64,000 nt of DNA from Bog-756 sp963725395 (GCA_963725395.1 CAVRYH010000007.1:102548-166547); one strand, 5' to 3'; shown: positions 43,627-53,163, counted from the first letter of the stretch. Made by a program: numbers and translations. Notes: generated by a model not told the origin, from the sequence alone.

Positions 43627-44812
43627 CCGCTGTGGTGTCGGGGCCGGGGGCCACGGCGTCGGCGGCCAGGCGGAGGTCACGGCGGCGATGGACGAACTGG
43701 CGGAACCTCCGGTAGGTCGTCCGCCGCTCGAACTCCAGTGAGGCATAGGCGAGGCCACCGAAGGGAATGGGCAACCAGAAATTGACGGCGCGGTAGGCCA
43801 GGACCGCCGAGAGGGCCTGACCGGCGGTGGGCCCGAAGCCGGTGATCATCGTCACCAGCACGAACTCCACGACACCGAGCCCTCCCGGGGTGATGGGGAT
43901 GGCGGCCAGGATGTTGGCCAGTCCGTAGGCCATCAGCAGGTCGACGGGGGAGATGAAGTGGCTGAAGGCGGCCACGAACACCCACAGGGAGGCGGCATCG
44001 AGCAGCCAGTTGGCCGCCGCCCACCCGATGGCCCTCCTCGTCAGCGACCGGTTCTCCAGCAGCACGGCGAACCGGTGGGCCAGGTGCTCCATGAGGGCCG
44101 TGGTGCGATCGGCGTCGAGGAACCGGATCCGCGACGCCACCCGGCGGACCACCCGGCTGGCCCGCTCCTGGCCCCGGGTCAGGAGGTAGAAGAGGAAGCC
44201 GAAGATGCCGAGCAGGATCACGCCGATGGCCGTGGCCACGATGACCAGGATGGACGCCGACTGGGACTGGCCCGCGTGGTGCCCGGAGGGTACGTGGAAC
44301 CCGTGGGTCACGAGGAAGGCCACCAGCGAGCACCAGAACATCACGTTGAGGACGACGGCCGAACCTATGCCCTGGGTGCCGAGGGCGAACCCGGCGTCCG
44401 AGCCGCTCACCCCGGACTGGGTGAGGAGCCGGTACCCGAGCGCCGCACCGGGAGCGGTGCCGCCCGGGGAGACGTGGGAGAGGGCCAGGGTCGACAGATT
44501 GATGCGGAACAGGCGGAACCGGTGGGGTCCACCGCTCGGGAGTACGGCGTGGGTGAGTTGGGTATAGGCCACCAGCACGCCGACCTCGAGCAGGACGCCG
44601 AGGGCCAGGTAGGCGAGGTTGATGTGGGCCAAGGAGTTGACTTCGGCCCGGTGGCTGGCCAACAGCGGGAGGGCGACGTAGAAGATGAACAAGAAGACGA
44701 GGACGGTGCCGACACTGAGCCGCACCTCGCGGTGGACGAAGGGGCCCCTGTGCCACCACCGATGATGCGGGGTGGACTCCGCCGCTTCCTCCTTGACCAC
44801 CATCCCCTTCAT
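43418..44812 (-). CDS. UPF0104 / lysylphosphatidylglycerol-synthase-TM-like membrane protein
   Basis: 464 residues. About eight helices; family motifs LSHVSPGGTAPGAALGYRLL and AIPITPGGLGVVEFVL match the AglD/MprF flippase-type fold. A basic loop carries RVVRRVASRIRF. The Pro/Arg-rich C-terminal ~75 residues run antisense over the end of ppk. Proteins of this fold move or modify lipids; with no synthase domain fused, a flippase-type role is likely but unproven. Start: ATG 44812 preferred; ATG 44803 and an upstream GTG are possible, and no clear promoter or Shine-Dalgarno decides. Confidence 0.78.
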   Translation of the reverse strand: MKGMVVKEEAAESTPHHRWWHRGPFVHREVRLSVGTVLVFLFIFYVALPLLASHRAEVNSLAHINLAYLALGVLLEVGVLVAYTQLTHAVLPSGGPHRFRLFRINLSTLALSHVSPGGTAPGAALGYRLLTQSGVSGSDAGFALGTQGIGSAVVLNVMFWCSLVAFLVTHGFHVPSGHHAGQSQSASILVIVATAIGVILLGIFGFLFYLLTRGQERASRVVRRVASRIRFLDADRTTALMEHLAHRFAVLLENRSLTRRAIGWAAANWLLDAASLWVFVAAFSHFISPVDLLMAYGLANILAAIPITPGGLGVVEFVLVTMITGFGPTAGQALSAVLAYRAVNFWLPIPFGGLAYASLEFERRTTYRRFRQFVHRRRDLRLAADAVAPGPDTTAVRGPSTGDRPAPPVASGPVPGPATPGEPDRAPERDRVGRRSGGPAIRAGSHRADGGGIREPVLGSDPAG

Positions 44813-44853
44813 GTTGGCACGACCCGGACCCTCGGACCTGACATGCTGGCTCC

Positions 44854-46224
44854 GTGCCAGATCCGGTCGAGGACGACAGTGCGGGCCGGCGGGACCCACC
44901 GGTGCGCCCGACCGAACCGCCGCCGGTCGTGAAGCACGGCAACGGCACCGGGACGGTCGGCGGCTCGGCGACCCATGTGACCCCCCCCGAACCGCCCACG
45001 GTGATCAACGAGACCCAGTCCGAGCGGCTCGACCGAGAGGTGGGCCCGGACGCACCGCGACGCGAGCGCATGTTCGCGGCGGCGTCGGCCAAGGGAGTGC
45101 CATTGCGCACCATCCTGGCGGTCGACGCCGTGGTCATCGCCACCTGGGTGGCCTACCGCCTGCTCGGACGGCTCCGCGACGTGATCCTGTGGATCCTCAT
45201 CGCCGCCTTCATCTCACTGGTGCTCAACCCGGCCGTCAACTTCCTCCAACGCCACCGGCTGCGGAGGGGGGCGGCGGTGGGGGTGGTGATGCTGGCCGCT
45301 CTCGTGGTGTTCGTCGGCTTGCTCGGTCTGTTCGGCTATCCGCTGGTCAACTCGGTGACCCGGGTGGCCGAGCGCCTGCCCACCATGGTGAACCAGGTGG
45401 AGCGGGGCCACGGGTGGCTGGCCCACACCCTGCAGCGCTTCCACCTCCTGTCCTGGGTGCAGAAGAACGCACCGAGGCTGAAGACGGCGGCCGAGAACCT
45501 GGGCAAGCCGGCCCTGAGCGTCGGCACCAACCTGGGCAAGGCGGTGTTCTCGACCATCTTCGCCCTGACCACCATCGCCTTTTTGACGCTGTTCATGCTG
45601 CTCGAGGCGCCGAACCTCCGGAAAGGGTTCCTCGGCACCATGCGGGAGGATCGGCGTCTGACCATCGAGGACATCGCCCACCGGGTCTCGCGGTCGGTCA
45701 CCTCCTACGTGCTCGGGACCATCGCCCTGTCCGTCCTGTTCGGCATCGTGATCCTCATCACCCTGCTCATCCTCGGGGTTCCCTTCGCCCTCCTGATCGG
45801 GCTGTGGGTGGCCCTGGTGGCGATGATCCCCCTCGTCGGCGGCCTCATCGCCGGGGTGCCCAGCGTGATCATCGCCATCCTGCACTCGCCGACCGCCGGC
45901 CTGGTCATGATCATCGTGTTCGTCGGGTTCCAGCTGGTGGAGAACCACTTCCTCTACCCAGTGGTGATGAGCCGGACCGTCCGGATGAACCCACTGTGGG
46001 TGCTCCTGTCCGTCCTCGTCGGGGCGAACCTCGGCGGGGTGTTCGGCTCGACCCTCGGGGCGTTCACCGGGGCGTTGGTGGCCATCCCGGTGGGCGGGGC
46101 GATCCAGGTGATCTCTCGGGAGGTCTGGCGGCGGACCCGGGCTTCGGACCCGTCGGCCGTCGAGCCCGTCGCGGCACCGGCCCGGCCGCTGCATGACCCG
46201 TCCGGGGGAGGGCGGGTCTCGTAA
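44854..46224 (+). CDS. AI-2E-transporter-family (DUF20) permease
   Basis: 456 residues. A disordered acidic/Pro-rich cytosolic segment (about 1-85) precedes about eight helices. Family-typical segments: ILIAAFISLVLNPAVNFLQR near the start, the long amphipathic middle, SVTSYVLGTIALSVLFGIVI, and PLVGGLIAGVPSVIIAI followed by NHFLYPVVMSRTVRMNPLWVLLSVLVGANLGG. Members export autoinducer-2 or act as Na+/H+ antiporters; the substrate here is unknown. GTG start follows CATGCT-N6, a weak leaderless-type site. The stop TAA is embedded in the dpm -10. Confidence 0.85.
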   Translation: MPDPVEDDSAGRRDPPVRPTEPPPVVKHGNGTGTVGGSATHVTPPEPPTVINETQSERLDREVGPDAPRRERMFAAASAKGVPLRTILAVDAVVIATWVAYRLLGRLRDVILWILIAAFISLVLNPAVNFLQRHRLRRGAAVGVVMLAALVVFVGLLGLFGYPLVNSVTRVAERLPTMVNQVERGHGWLAHTLQRFHLLSWVQKNAPRLKTAAENLGKPALSVGTNLGKAVFSTIFALTTIAFLTLFMLLEAPNLRKGFLGTMREDRRLTIEDIAHRVSRSVTSYVLGTIALSVLFGIVILITLLILGVPFALLIGLWVALVAMIPLVGGLIAGVPSVIIAILHSPTAGLVMIIVFVGFQLVENHFLYPVVMSRTVRMNPLWVLLSVLVGANLGGVFGSTLGAFTGALVAIPVGGAIQVISREVWRRTRASDPSAVEPVAAPARPLHDPSGGGRVS

Positions 46225-46227
46225 GCT
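46222..46227 (+). promoter_or_regulatory. -10 (TAAGCT), predicted leaderless promoter of dpm operon
   Basis: TAAGCT is followed by 6 nt and ATG at 46234. Its first three bases are the stop codon of the upstream permease. Confidence 0.6.
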
Positions 46228-46233
46228 GCGCAA

Positions 46234-46998
46234 ATGAACGTGCTGGTGGTCCTGCCCACCTACAACGAGTCGGAGAACATCGACCGGGTGCTCCGCCGGA
46301 TCCGCGGGGCGCTGCCCGCGGCCACCGTGCTGGTGGTCGACGACGGCAGCCCCGACGGGACCGCGGACATGGCCGAGACCCTCGGGAAGGAGATCGGCGG
46401 GATCGAGGTGATGCGCCGCCACGAGAAGTCCGGCCTCGGCAGCGCCTACCGGGCCGGGTTCCGCTGGGGGCTCGAGCACGGATTCGAGGCGTGCGTGGAG
46501 ATGGACGCCGATCTCTCCCACGAGCCCGAGGCGCTCCCCGGGCTCGTGGCGGGGCTGTCCGACGGGATCGAGGTGGTGGTGGGCTCCCGGTACGTGAAGG
46601 GCGGGGTCATCCCCAACTGGGCGTGGCACCGGCGCCTGCTCTCGCGTGGGGGCAACCTCTACGCGTCGGCCCTACTCGGTCTGGGCGTGGCCGATTCGAC
46701 CTCGGGGTTCCGGGTGTATGCGGCCCCGGTATTGACGCGCATCGACCTCGACCGCATCCGTGCCGACGGCTACGGGTTCCAGATCGAGATGACCTACGAG
46801 GCCAAGAGGGCCGGGGCCGGCATCGTCGAGGTGCCGATCCGGTTCGTCGACCGGGTGGAGGGCGAGTCGAAGATGTCCACGTTCATCGTGGTCGAAGCAC
46901 TCGGGCTCGTGACCTGGTGGGGACTGCAGCGCCTGGCCCGCTCGTTTGTGGGCCTGGTCGGGTCGCACCGGGCGCCCTCTGAGGAAGCCGGCGCGTAG
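46234..46998 (+). CDS. Polyprenol-monophosphomannose synthase (Dpm/Ppm1-like, GT2)
   Basis: 254 residues, soluble GT2 enzyme. VVLPTYNESENIDRVLRRI start, nucleotide-binding VVDDGSPDGTADM, metal-binding EMDADLSHEP (DxD), GSRYVKGG and FVDRVEGESKMS. These match bacterial dolichol-phosphate-mannose synthases. It loads mannose from GDP-mannose onto polyprenol phosphate, the donor for GT-C enzymes such as the GT87 protein at 1045. No acyltransferase fusion as in some mycobacterial Ppm1. The response-regulator gene starts directly after its stop. Confidence 0.9.
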   Translation: MNVLVVLPTYNESENIDRVLRRIRGALPAATVLVVDDGSPDGTADMAETLGKEIGGIEVMRRHEKSGLGSAYRAGFRWGLEHGFEACVEMDADLSHEPEALPGLVAGLSDGIEVVVGSRYVKGGVIPNWAWHRRLLSRGGNLYASALLGLGVADSTSGFRVYAAPVLTRIDLDRIRADGYGFQIEMTYEAKRAGAGIVEVPIRFVDRVEGESKMSTFIVVEALGLVTWWGLQRLARSFVGLVGSHRAPSEEAGA

Positions 46999-47700
46999 AT
47001 GACGACCATCACCGGGGGCCCCCGCATCCTCGTCGTCGACGACGAGCCGTACATCATCGACGTGGTCACCTCCGCACTCCGCTACGAGGGCTTCCTCACC
47101 GACCACGCCTCCACCGGGTCCGAGGCCCTGGAGAAGGCACGTACCGGCGGCTACCAGATGTTCGTGCTCGACGTCATGCTCCCCGACATCGAGGGGTTCG
47201 AGGTGTGCCGCCGGCTCCAGTCCGAGCACGGTGGTACGCCGGTCCTGTTCCTCACGGCCAAGGATTCGACCGCGGACAAGCTCCAGGGCCTGGCCCGGGG
47301 CGACGACTACGTGACCAAACCGTTCAGCATCGACGAACTGGTCGCCCGCGTCCGTGCCGTCCTGCGCCGCTCGGGCCCCGACGACACCTCCGAGCCAGTG
47401 CGGCTCCAGTTCGCCGACCTGGTGGTCGACCGAGGGACCAGGGAGGTCTGGCGGGGCGACCACCTCATCGAGTTGACCGCCACCGAGTTCAACCTCCTGC
47501 TCTACTTGATACGGCATCCCCGCCAGGTGCTGTCCAAGAGCCAGATCCTCACCGAGGTGTGGAGGGACAGCTTCGCCGGCGAGTCAAACATCGTGGAGAT
47601 CTACATCTCCTACCTCCGCAAGAAGGTCGACTGCTACGACCCCCCGTTGCTGCACACCATCAGGAGGGTCGGGTACTCCTTGCGCGAACCACGGCCATGA
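46999..47700 (+). CDS. OmpR/PhoB-family response regulator
   Basis: 233 residues. Receiver domain with DDEP acidic pocket, phospho-acceptor D58 (VLDVMLPD), T86 and K107 (YVTKPFS). The C-terminal winged helix contains LTATEFNLLLYLIRHPRQVLSKSQIL and NIVEIYISYLRKKV. It is directly coupled to its kinase by an ATGA overlap and lies 0 nt after dpm, so all three may be co-transcribed. Similar actinobacterial pairs regulate envelope stress, but the target genes here are unknown. Confidence 0.93.
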   Translation: MTTITGGPRILVVDDEPYIIDVVTSALRYEGFLTDHASTGSEALEKARTGGYQMFVLDVMLPDIEGFEVCRRLQSEHGGTPVLFLTAKDSTADKLQGLARGDDYVTKPFSIDELVARVRAVLRRSGPDDTSEPVRLQFADLVVDRGTREVWRGDHLIELTATEFNLLLYLIRHPRQVLSKSQILTEVWRDSFAGESNIVEIYISYLRKKVDCYDPPLLHTIRRVGYSLREPRP

Positions 47701-49178
47701 GGCTCCGGCGCCAACTGGTCGCCACCATGGTCGTGCTGGTGGCGCTCGGGTTGGCCGCCGTGGACCTCATCACCCTCAACTCGCTGCGCTCCTATCTCTA
47801 CGGCCGAGTCGACGACCAGTTGGCCACGGCCGGGAATCAGACGGCCGCCTTCGTCCAGCGGGCGGACGCCCGGGGGTTCGCCGTCACCCCGGCGGCGATC
47901 GATGATCGGGTGAGCCCGGAGATCTATGTCGAACTGATCGGCCCCGGGACCGCCGTGGTGACGCGCCCCTCGGGTGCGGCGGGCCAGGTCGACCCCCCGC
48001 CCCGACTCCCCTCCCACCTGCCGACCCAACCGGCGCCCACGAGGACCGAGGCCCGGGAGGATCGGGTCTACCGGCCGAGCGCCGCGTCGGTCAACGTTCC
48101 CGCCGTGGGGGGGCACGGACCGGGGTACCGGCTGCAGGCCTCCTCCCTCCCGGGCCAGACACTGGTGGTGGCCACCAGCCTGGACTCGGTCGACGCCACG
48201 CTCGCCTCGCTCCGCACCACCGAGATCGCCGTGTCGCTGGGGTTGCTGTTGGCGCTGCTGGTGATGATGACCCTGCTGATCGGCCTGGGTCTGCGGCCCC
48301 TGGAGGACATGGCCCACGACGCCGACGCCATCGCCGGTGGTGACCTCTCCCGGCGGGTGGGCCCGACCGAGGGTGCCGGGGAGATCGCCCGGCTGGGGCG
48401 TGCGCTCAACGGGATGCTCGACCAGATCGAGCGGGCGTTCGCCCAGCGGGCCCGGTCTGAAGACCGTCTCCGGAGTTTCCTCGCCGATGCCTCCCACGAG
48501 CTGAGGACGCCGCTCACCTCGATCCGGGGCTATGCCGAACTGCTGCAGAAGGGGGCGATCGATGACGGACCGGCCCGAGAGCGTGCGCTGTCACGGATCG
48601 AGAGCGAGGCGGCCAGGATGGGAGCCTTGGTCGGCGACCTCGGGATCCTGGCGCGCGAGGAGGAGGGGTCCGAGCCCGCCCGCGAGCGGGTCGACCTCGG
48701 TGTGGTTGTGGCCGACGCGGTGGCCGACGCCCGGACCGTTGCCCCCTCCCGCCGCATTCGGCTCACCGTCGCCGGTGAGGTCCCAGTGGCCGGCGACACC
48801 GCCCGACTGGGCCAGCTGATCCACAACCTGTTGGACAACGCCCTCGTCCACACGCCCGAGGGCACGCCGGTCGACGTCGATCTGGTGGCCGACGGCGACC
48901 GCGCCGTGCTTCGGGTGCGGGATCACGGGCCGGGGCTGACCCCCGACCAGGCCGCCCATGTCTTCGAGCGCTTCTACCGTGGGGACGCCGAGCGCCTCGA
49001 CGGGGGGTCCGGGCTCGGCCTGTCCATCGTGGCCAGCCTGGCCCGGACCTTCGGCGGTGCGGCGACCGTGGAGACGGCCGAGGGGGAGGGCGCTCTGTTC
49101 GAGGTGGTGCTCCCCCTCTACGGCGACCACGGGGCGGCCCAGGGGGGTGAGGATCACGCCGGCCCTGGCGACCTCTGA
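47697..49178 (+). CDS. Sensor histidine kinase of the two-component pair
   Basis: 493 residues. N-terminal helix (about 8-28), extracytoplasmic sensor domain (about 30-180, Pro-rich in the middle), second helix (about 182-202), HAMP (LGLRPLEDMAHDADAIAGGDLSRRV), dimerisation domain with phospho-acceptor H267 (ASHELRTPL), and the ATPase domain with N-box NLLDNALVHTP, G1 DHGPGLT and G2 GGSGLGLSIV. Start overlaps the regulator stop. The signal sensed is not evident. Confidence 0.93.
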   Translation: MRLRRQLVATMVVLVALGLAAVDLITLNSLRSYLYGRVDDQLATAGNQTAAFVQRADARGFAVTPAAIDDRVSPEIYVELIGPGTAVVTRPSGAAGQVDPPPRLPSHLPTQPAPTRTEAREDRVYRPSAASVNVPAVGGHGPGYRLQASSLPGQTLVVATSLDSVDATLASLRTTEIAVSLGLLLALLVMMTLLIGLGLRPLEDMAHDADAIAGGDLSRRVGPTEGAGEIARLGRALNGMLDQIERAFAQRARSEDRLRSFLADASHELRTPLTSIRGYAELLQKGAIDDGPARERALSRIESEAARMGALVGDLGILAREEEGSEPARERVDLGVVVADAVADARTVAPSRRIRLTVAGEVPVAGDTARLGQLIHNLLDNALVHTPEGTPVDVDLVADGDRAVLRVRDHGPGLTPDQAAHVFERFYRGDAERLDGGSGLGLSIVASLARTFGGAATVETAEGEGALFEVVLPLYGDHGAAQGGEDHAGPGDL

Positions 49179-50004
49179 CCGGGGGCACGGCCGGGCCGTC
49201 GTGCTCCTGCACGGCCAACCGGGCACCGGCGCCTCGTGGGATCCGGTGACCCGGCTGCTCGACACCGAGTTCCGGGTGCTGGCCCTGGACAGGCCCGGCT
49301 ACGGCGCCACACCGGGCGAGGCCGAGGGTCTGGCGGCCAATGCCGCGTCGGTGGCCGGGCTCATCGGCGGGCGGGGGGCGGCACCGGCCACCGTCGTGGC
49401 CCACAGCTGGGCGGGGGGAGTGGCCGTCCTGCTGGCGGCCCGTCATCCCACCCTCGTCCGGAACCTGGTCCTGGTGGGCGCGGCGTGCACCCCGGATTCG
49501 GTCAATGCCCTCGACCGGTGGCTGACGGTACCCGTCATCGGGGACGCTCTGACCGTGGCCGGCCTGGCGGGGATCGGGGGCGTGCTCCCGAGGTTGCGGC
49601 CACTCGCCCGGTACCTCCCCGAGCGCTCCCGCTCATGGCTGGAGACCGCGTTGCCCGATCACGAGGTGACCGGGGACGGCCTCGGTGCCCTGGGGCGCCA
49701 CCGCCGGACGTTCATGATCGAGCAGCGCGCCCTCCTCGACGAGCTGCCCCTGGTGACCGCGGCGCTCGGCACGCTCTCGGTCCCCGTGGCGGTGGTGTCC
49801 GGCGGGCGCGATCTGGTCGTTCCGCCCCAGGCCGCATCGACCCTGGCCAGTGCCGTCCCCGGGTCGGAGCTGACCCTCATCCCCGCCGCCGGCCACTTTC
49901 TCGCCCGCGACGACCCTCACGCCCTCGCCGCGGTGATCCGCCGGTCCGTCCTGGCCGCGCCCGAGCCGCCGGGGCCAGGGGCACCGGCCGGGGACGAGGA
50001 GTGA
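49147..50004 (+). CDS. Alpha/beta-hydrolase-fold protein
   Basis: 285 residues. Oxyanion motif VLLHGQPGTGASW, nucleophile elbow AHSWAG, acid VVSGGRDLVVPP and catalytic His AAGHFLARDDP give a full triad. A cap region (about 140-200) has KRY/PERSRSW-like helices. The GTG start lies 32 nt inside the kinase gene, so expression is probably coupled. Substrate unknown; haloalkane, ester or lactone hydrolysis are all possible. Converges with menF, with 1 nt between the stops. Confidence 0.82.
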   Translation: MRITPALATSDRGHGRAVVLLHGQPGTGASWDPVTRLLDTEFRVLALDRPGYGATPGEAEGLAANAASVAGLIGGRGAAPATVVAHSWAGGVAVLLAARHPTLVRNLVLVGAACTPDSVNALDRWLTVPVIGDALTVAGLAGIGGVLPRLRPLARYLPERSRSWLETALPDHEVTGDGLGALGRHRRTFMIEQRALLDELPLVTAALGTLSVPVAVVSGGRDLVVPPQAASTLASAVPGSELTLIPAAGHFLARDDPHALAAVIRRSVLAAPEPPGPGAPAGDEE

Positions 50005-50005
50005 G

Positions 50006-51397
50006 TCAGCCCACCGCCTCGCGCCGGGCCGGGTCGGCGCCGGTGGAGAACGGGAGGCCCGGGGCCAGGGCGTCGAACACGGCGGTTAGTTTCAGGTTGG
50101 TCTCGATGAGCTCACTCTCCGGGTCGGAGCCGTCGACGATGCCGACGCCGGCCGCCAGCCGCGCCACGGGACCCCGCACCGACATCGACCGGATCCCCAC
50201 CATCCAGGTCCCGTCGCCGTCGCCGTCGAGGTAGCCCACGGGCCCGGCGTAGTGACCACGGTCACCCGGCTCGATCCGGTCGATCAGGTTGCGTGCGGCC
50301 ATCGCCGGGACCCCACCCACCGCCGGCGTGGGATGGAGGACCGCCACCAGGTCGAGGGCGCTCGGGAGCGTGCCGTCGGGACGGCGGGCCAGGGTGGCGT
50401 CGATCCGCGTGCCCAAATGGGTGATGGTGTGCAGGTGGACGAGCCCCGGCTGGGTCGGGACCGTCAGCTCGGCGGCCAACGGCGCCAGCGCCTCTCCGAT
50501 GGCCTCGACGACCAGTCGGTGCTCGTTCCCGTCCTTGGCCGAGTCGAGGAGCTCGTCGGGAAGCCCACCGACCGGGACGCCGGTCCGCCCGGTGGTGCCG
50601 GCCAACGGGCGGCTGCGGACCTCCTGCCCGAACCGCTCCACCAGGAGCTCGGGGCTGGCGCCGACGAACTGCCCGTCGGCGGTGGGCACCGAGAACATCG
50701 TGCAGTTGGGCTCGAGCCGTTGCCATCGCCTGAGCAGCTCGGCGACGTCGATGTCGCGGCCCATGGTCACCTCCACCTGGCGGGCCAGCACGACCTTGGC
50801 CACATCCCCCCGCCCGATGGCGTCCAGGGCGCGGCCGACCATGGAACGGAAGGCGTCGTCACTCGAACGGGCCACGATGACCGGGGGCTTCGCCGTCGCG
50901 TCGCCAGTCGTTGCCTGTGCCCCCGCGACCGCCGAACGCCCGGTCGCGCCCCGGCCGAGGAGCCATGAGCGGAGGCCCTCCCGACCCGGGGGCAGGTCCC
51001 GGGGAGTCGGACCGATGACCGTGACCCACTCGTCGCCCGGTCGGTCGGAGCCGTAGAGGACCTCGGGAACCACGAGGGTCGCCGGGGCGTGCCGGTCAAA
51101 GGGCAGTGCCCCGAAACCGATCACGCCGCTGCCCGCCCCGGCTCGTGCCGGGAGACGACGGTCGACGCGGTCGTCAACGGCCACGGCCGCCAACTGCTCC
51201 GTGGCGGCCCGCAGATCGGCCGGGGAGTCGAGCCCGTCGGGCAGCTCGACGGTGAAGGCGACACCGAGACCCACCCGGATCCGGTTCCCCGAGCAGAACA
51301 GGATCCCCCCCTGCCCGGCCAACGCGAACGGATCGATCGACGGGCCGGGGTCCAACGGGGCCCGCAGGGCGGTCCGGCCGACGGCTGCCACGGTCAC
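50006..51397 (-). CDS. menF: Isochorismate synthase (MenF/EntC family)
   Basis: 463 residues. The C-terminal chorismate-binding domain has VVLARQVEV, PELLVERFG, RPLAGTTGRTG, DSAKDGNEHRLVVEAI, HPTPAVGGVP and GHYAGPVGYLDGDGDG, the signature of isochorismate-forming members. In menaquinone producers it makes isochorismate from chorismate. A menG-type methyltransferase directly upstream (GTGA overlap) supports menaquinone rather than siderophore synthesis. A Gly/Ala-rich loop lies near residues 165-185. Confidence 0.9.
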   Translation of the reverse strand: MTVAAVGRTALRAPLDPGPSIDPFALAGQGGILFCSGNRIRVGLGVAFTVELPDGLDSPADLRAATEQLAAVAVDDRVDRRLPARAGAGSGVIGFGALPFDRHAPATLVVPEVLYGSDRPGDEWVTVIGPTPRDLPPGREGLRSWLLGRGATGRSAVAGAQATTGDATAKPPVIVARSSDDAFRSMVGRALDAIGRGDVAKVVLARQVEVTMGRDIDVAELLRRWQRLEPNCTMFSVPTADGQFVGASPELLVERFGQEVRSRPLAGTTGRTGVPVGGLPDELLDSAKDGNEHRLVVEAIGEALAPLAAELTVPTQPGLVHLHTITHLGTRIDATLARRPDGTLPSALDLVAVLHPTPAVGGVPAMAARNLIDRIEPGDRGHYAGPVGYLDGDGDGTWMVGIRSMSVRGPVARLAAGVGIVDGSDPESELIETNLKLTAVFDALAPGLPFSTGADPARREAVG

Positions 51398-52146
51398 GCC
51401 ACACCCGCCCGAGTGGCGGTGAGGAGCTGGCTCAGCCCACCCGACAAGAGGCGGTGGTTCACCGTGGAGAAGCCGGCGGCCATGAGCATGGACCGCAGCT
51501 CGTCGGTCGGCGGCAGGTAGGCGGTCGAGCGGGGGAGGTACCGGTAGGCGGCCCGGTCGGAGAGGAGTCCGCCGATGAGCGGGACGACCTGTCGGAACCA
51601 GATCCTGTGCCCGAGGAGCAGCGGTCCCCCCTCGGGCTCGGCCACCTCGAGGAGACTGATCCGGCCGCCCGGGCGGACGACCCGTCCGAACTCGGTGAAG
51701 ACGGCCCGAAGATCGGTGAAGTTCCGGAGCGCGTACCCACACGTGATGCCGTCCACCGATCCCGTGGCCAGGGGGAGTGCCGATCCGTCCGCTTGAGCCA
51801 GCGGCATCCCCGAGTCGTTGGCCTCGAGCATCCCCCACGAGAGGTCCATCCCGAGGGGCACCAGCCCGGCGGACCCGAGGATGGCGAGAAAATCTCCAGT
51901 CCCGCAGGCCACATCGAGGACCCGTGCGCCCCTGGGCAGGCCGAGGGCCCTGGTGGACACCTTGCGCCACCGGATGTCGAGCCCGAAGGTCATCAACCTG
52001 TTGACCAGGTCATAGCGGGGTGCGATGGCGTCGAACATCGATCGCACCATCGCCGTCTTCGCGCTGCCGGTGGGCAGGTCGGCCTCCGAGGCCCGAGTGG
52101 CCAAGTCGAAGGAGGTGTCGGTTCGGGCCGCAGAGGAGGGCGTCAC
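51394..52146 (-). CDS. menG: Demethylmenaquinone methyltransferase (MenG/UbiE)
   Basis: 250 residues. SAM-binding motif VLDVACGTGDFLAI, then GMDLSWGML, ADGSALPLATGSVDGITCGYALRNFTD and the UbiE signature around RYLPRSTAYLPPTDELRSML. FDAIAPRYDLVNRLMTFGLDIRWRK is the family N-terminal signature. It methylates demethylmenaquinone in the last step of menaquinone synthesis. GTG start overlaps the merR stop and its stop overlaps menF, so the three genes form one leftward operon. Confidence 0.92.
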   Translation of the reverse strand: MTPSSAARTDTSFDLATRASEADLPTGSAKTAMVRSMFDAIAPRYDLVNRLMTFGLDIRWRKVSTRALGLPRGARVLDVACGTGDFLAILGSAGLVPLGMDLSWGMLEANDSGMPLAQADGSALPLATGSVDGITCGYALRNFTDLRAVFTEFGRVVRPGGRISLLEVAEPEGGPLLLGHRIWFRQVVPLIGGLLSDRAAYRYLPRSTAYLPPTDELRSMLMAAGFSTVNHRLLSGGLSQLLTATRAGVA

Positions 52147-53138
52147 GGACGGGTCACCGACGCCGGCCGGGCACGGTCGCCACTCTGACCGCCGTCTCCG
52201 ATCTCCCCGTCGCCGCCGCGGGTCTCGTCGCCGTCGGCGCCGATCTGTTCCCAGATGGCCCGCCGCTCCTCGGCCGAGGCGACTTGTTCGACATGGTCCA
52301 GGGCCGCTTTCATCAGCGCCCGGGTGAAGTGGTGTCCGACCAGAGTCGTCACGGCCGGGAGGAGCTCGTCGTAGGCCCGCAGCAGCTGATCGATCGCCTC
52401 TGTCTCTGCCGCCGCCGAGCCGTCCGCACTGTCGGGATCCTGGCGGACCTCGACGGCTTTCCCCCGGCGCAGACGCCCGCGTATGTGGGTGGAGAACAGC
52501 GCCACCGCCTCGGCCGCCACCTTCTCGGTGGCCTGATGGTGCTGGCGCGACAGGTCGAGCAGCGCGGGGAGAGGGATTCCCCACTCCAACAGGAGCAGGC
52601 CGGCCCGCGACGCGGCCACGTCGTCTGTCGTGTAGCGGTCCTGGCCCCCCACACGGCGGGGGATGAGCAGCCCCTCGGCCTCGACGGCCTTGAGCAGGGC
52701 CAGCGGCACCCCGGTCTCGGTGGCCAGCTCGGCGAGCGTGAACACGTCCTCCTCGTCCACCACGGAGGGGTCCCGACCGCCCACGTCCACCGACCACCCG
52801 GTCCCCGGACCGGACTGGCCCTGCTGAGCGGTCTCGGCCTCCACCGTGTGTTCGGTGTCGGCACCGGCCGCCGGTGGTCCGAGTCCGGAGAGCTCCCCGA
52901 TCAGCGCCTCGTCGGCGGCGTCGAGCTCGCCGTCGACCAGCCGGACGATGGTGGCGAGGGTGAACCCCCGCTGCTGCAGGGCCCGGATCCTCGCCAGTCG
53001 TTCGAGGTGGCTGTCGTCGTACCAGGCCACCCTGCCCTCGCGCCGGGGGGGTGTCAGGAGCCCCTTGCTCTGGTAGTAGCGGACGGTGTCGACCGGCACC
53101 CCGGCTCGCACCGACAGCTGCTCGACCCGCATCTCCAT
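52143..53138 (-). CDS. MerR-family regulator with second MerR-like module
   Basis: 331 residues, about double a simple MerR. N-terminal helix-turn-helix EQLSVRAGVPVDTVRYYQSKGLL with wing and RLARIRALQQRGFTLATI. A second predicted DNA-binding-like segment lies at about 130-190 (TLAELATETGVPLALLKAVEAEGLL). A Gly/Asp-rich C-terminus follows. Position at the head of the menG-menF operon suggests it may tune menaquinone genes. The start is set by TAGAGT-N6-ATG. Confidence 0.82.
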   Translation of the reverse strand: MEMRVEQLSVRAGVPVDTVRYYQSKGLLTPPRREGRVAWYDDSHLERLARIRALQQRGFTLATIVRLVDGELDAADEALIGELSGLGPPAAGADTEHTVEAETAQQGQSGPGTGWSVDVGGRDPSVVDEEDVFTLAELATETGVPLALLKAVEAEGLLIPRRVGGQDRYTTDDVAASRAGLLLLEWGIPLPALLDLSRQHHQATEKVAAEAVALFSTHIRGRLRRGKAVEVRQDPDSADGSAAAETEAIDQLLRAYDELLPAVTTLVGHHFTRALMKAALDHVEQVASAEERRAIWEQIGADGDETRGGDGEIGDGGQSGDRARPASVTRP

Positions 53139-53144
53139 GGTGCC

Positions 53145-53163
53145 ACTCTAGGAGTAATCACTC
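53145..53163 (-). promoter_or_regulatory. merR promoter (-10 TAGAGT) with spacer palindrome
   Basis: TAGAGT (53150-53145) is 6 nt before the ATG. Just upstream, within the expected -35/-10 spacer, is GAGT-AATC-ACTC (53152-53163). MerR proteins characteristically bind dyads in this spacer, so autoregulation is plausible. Confidence 0.5.
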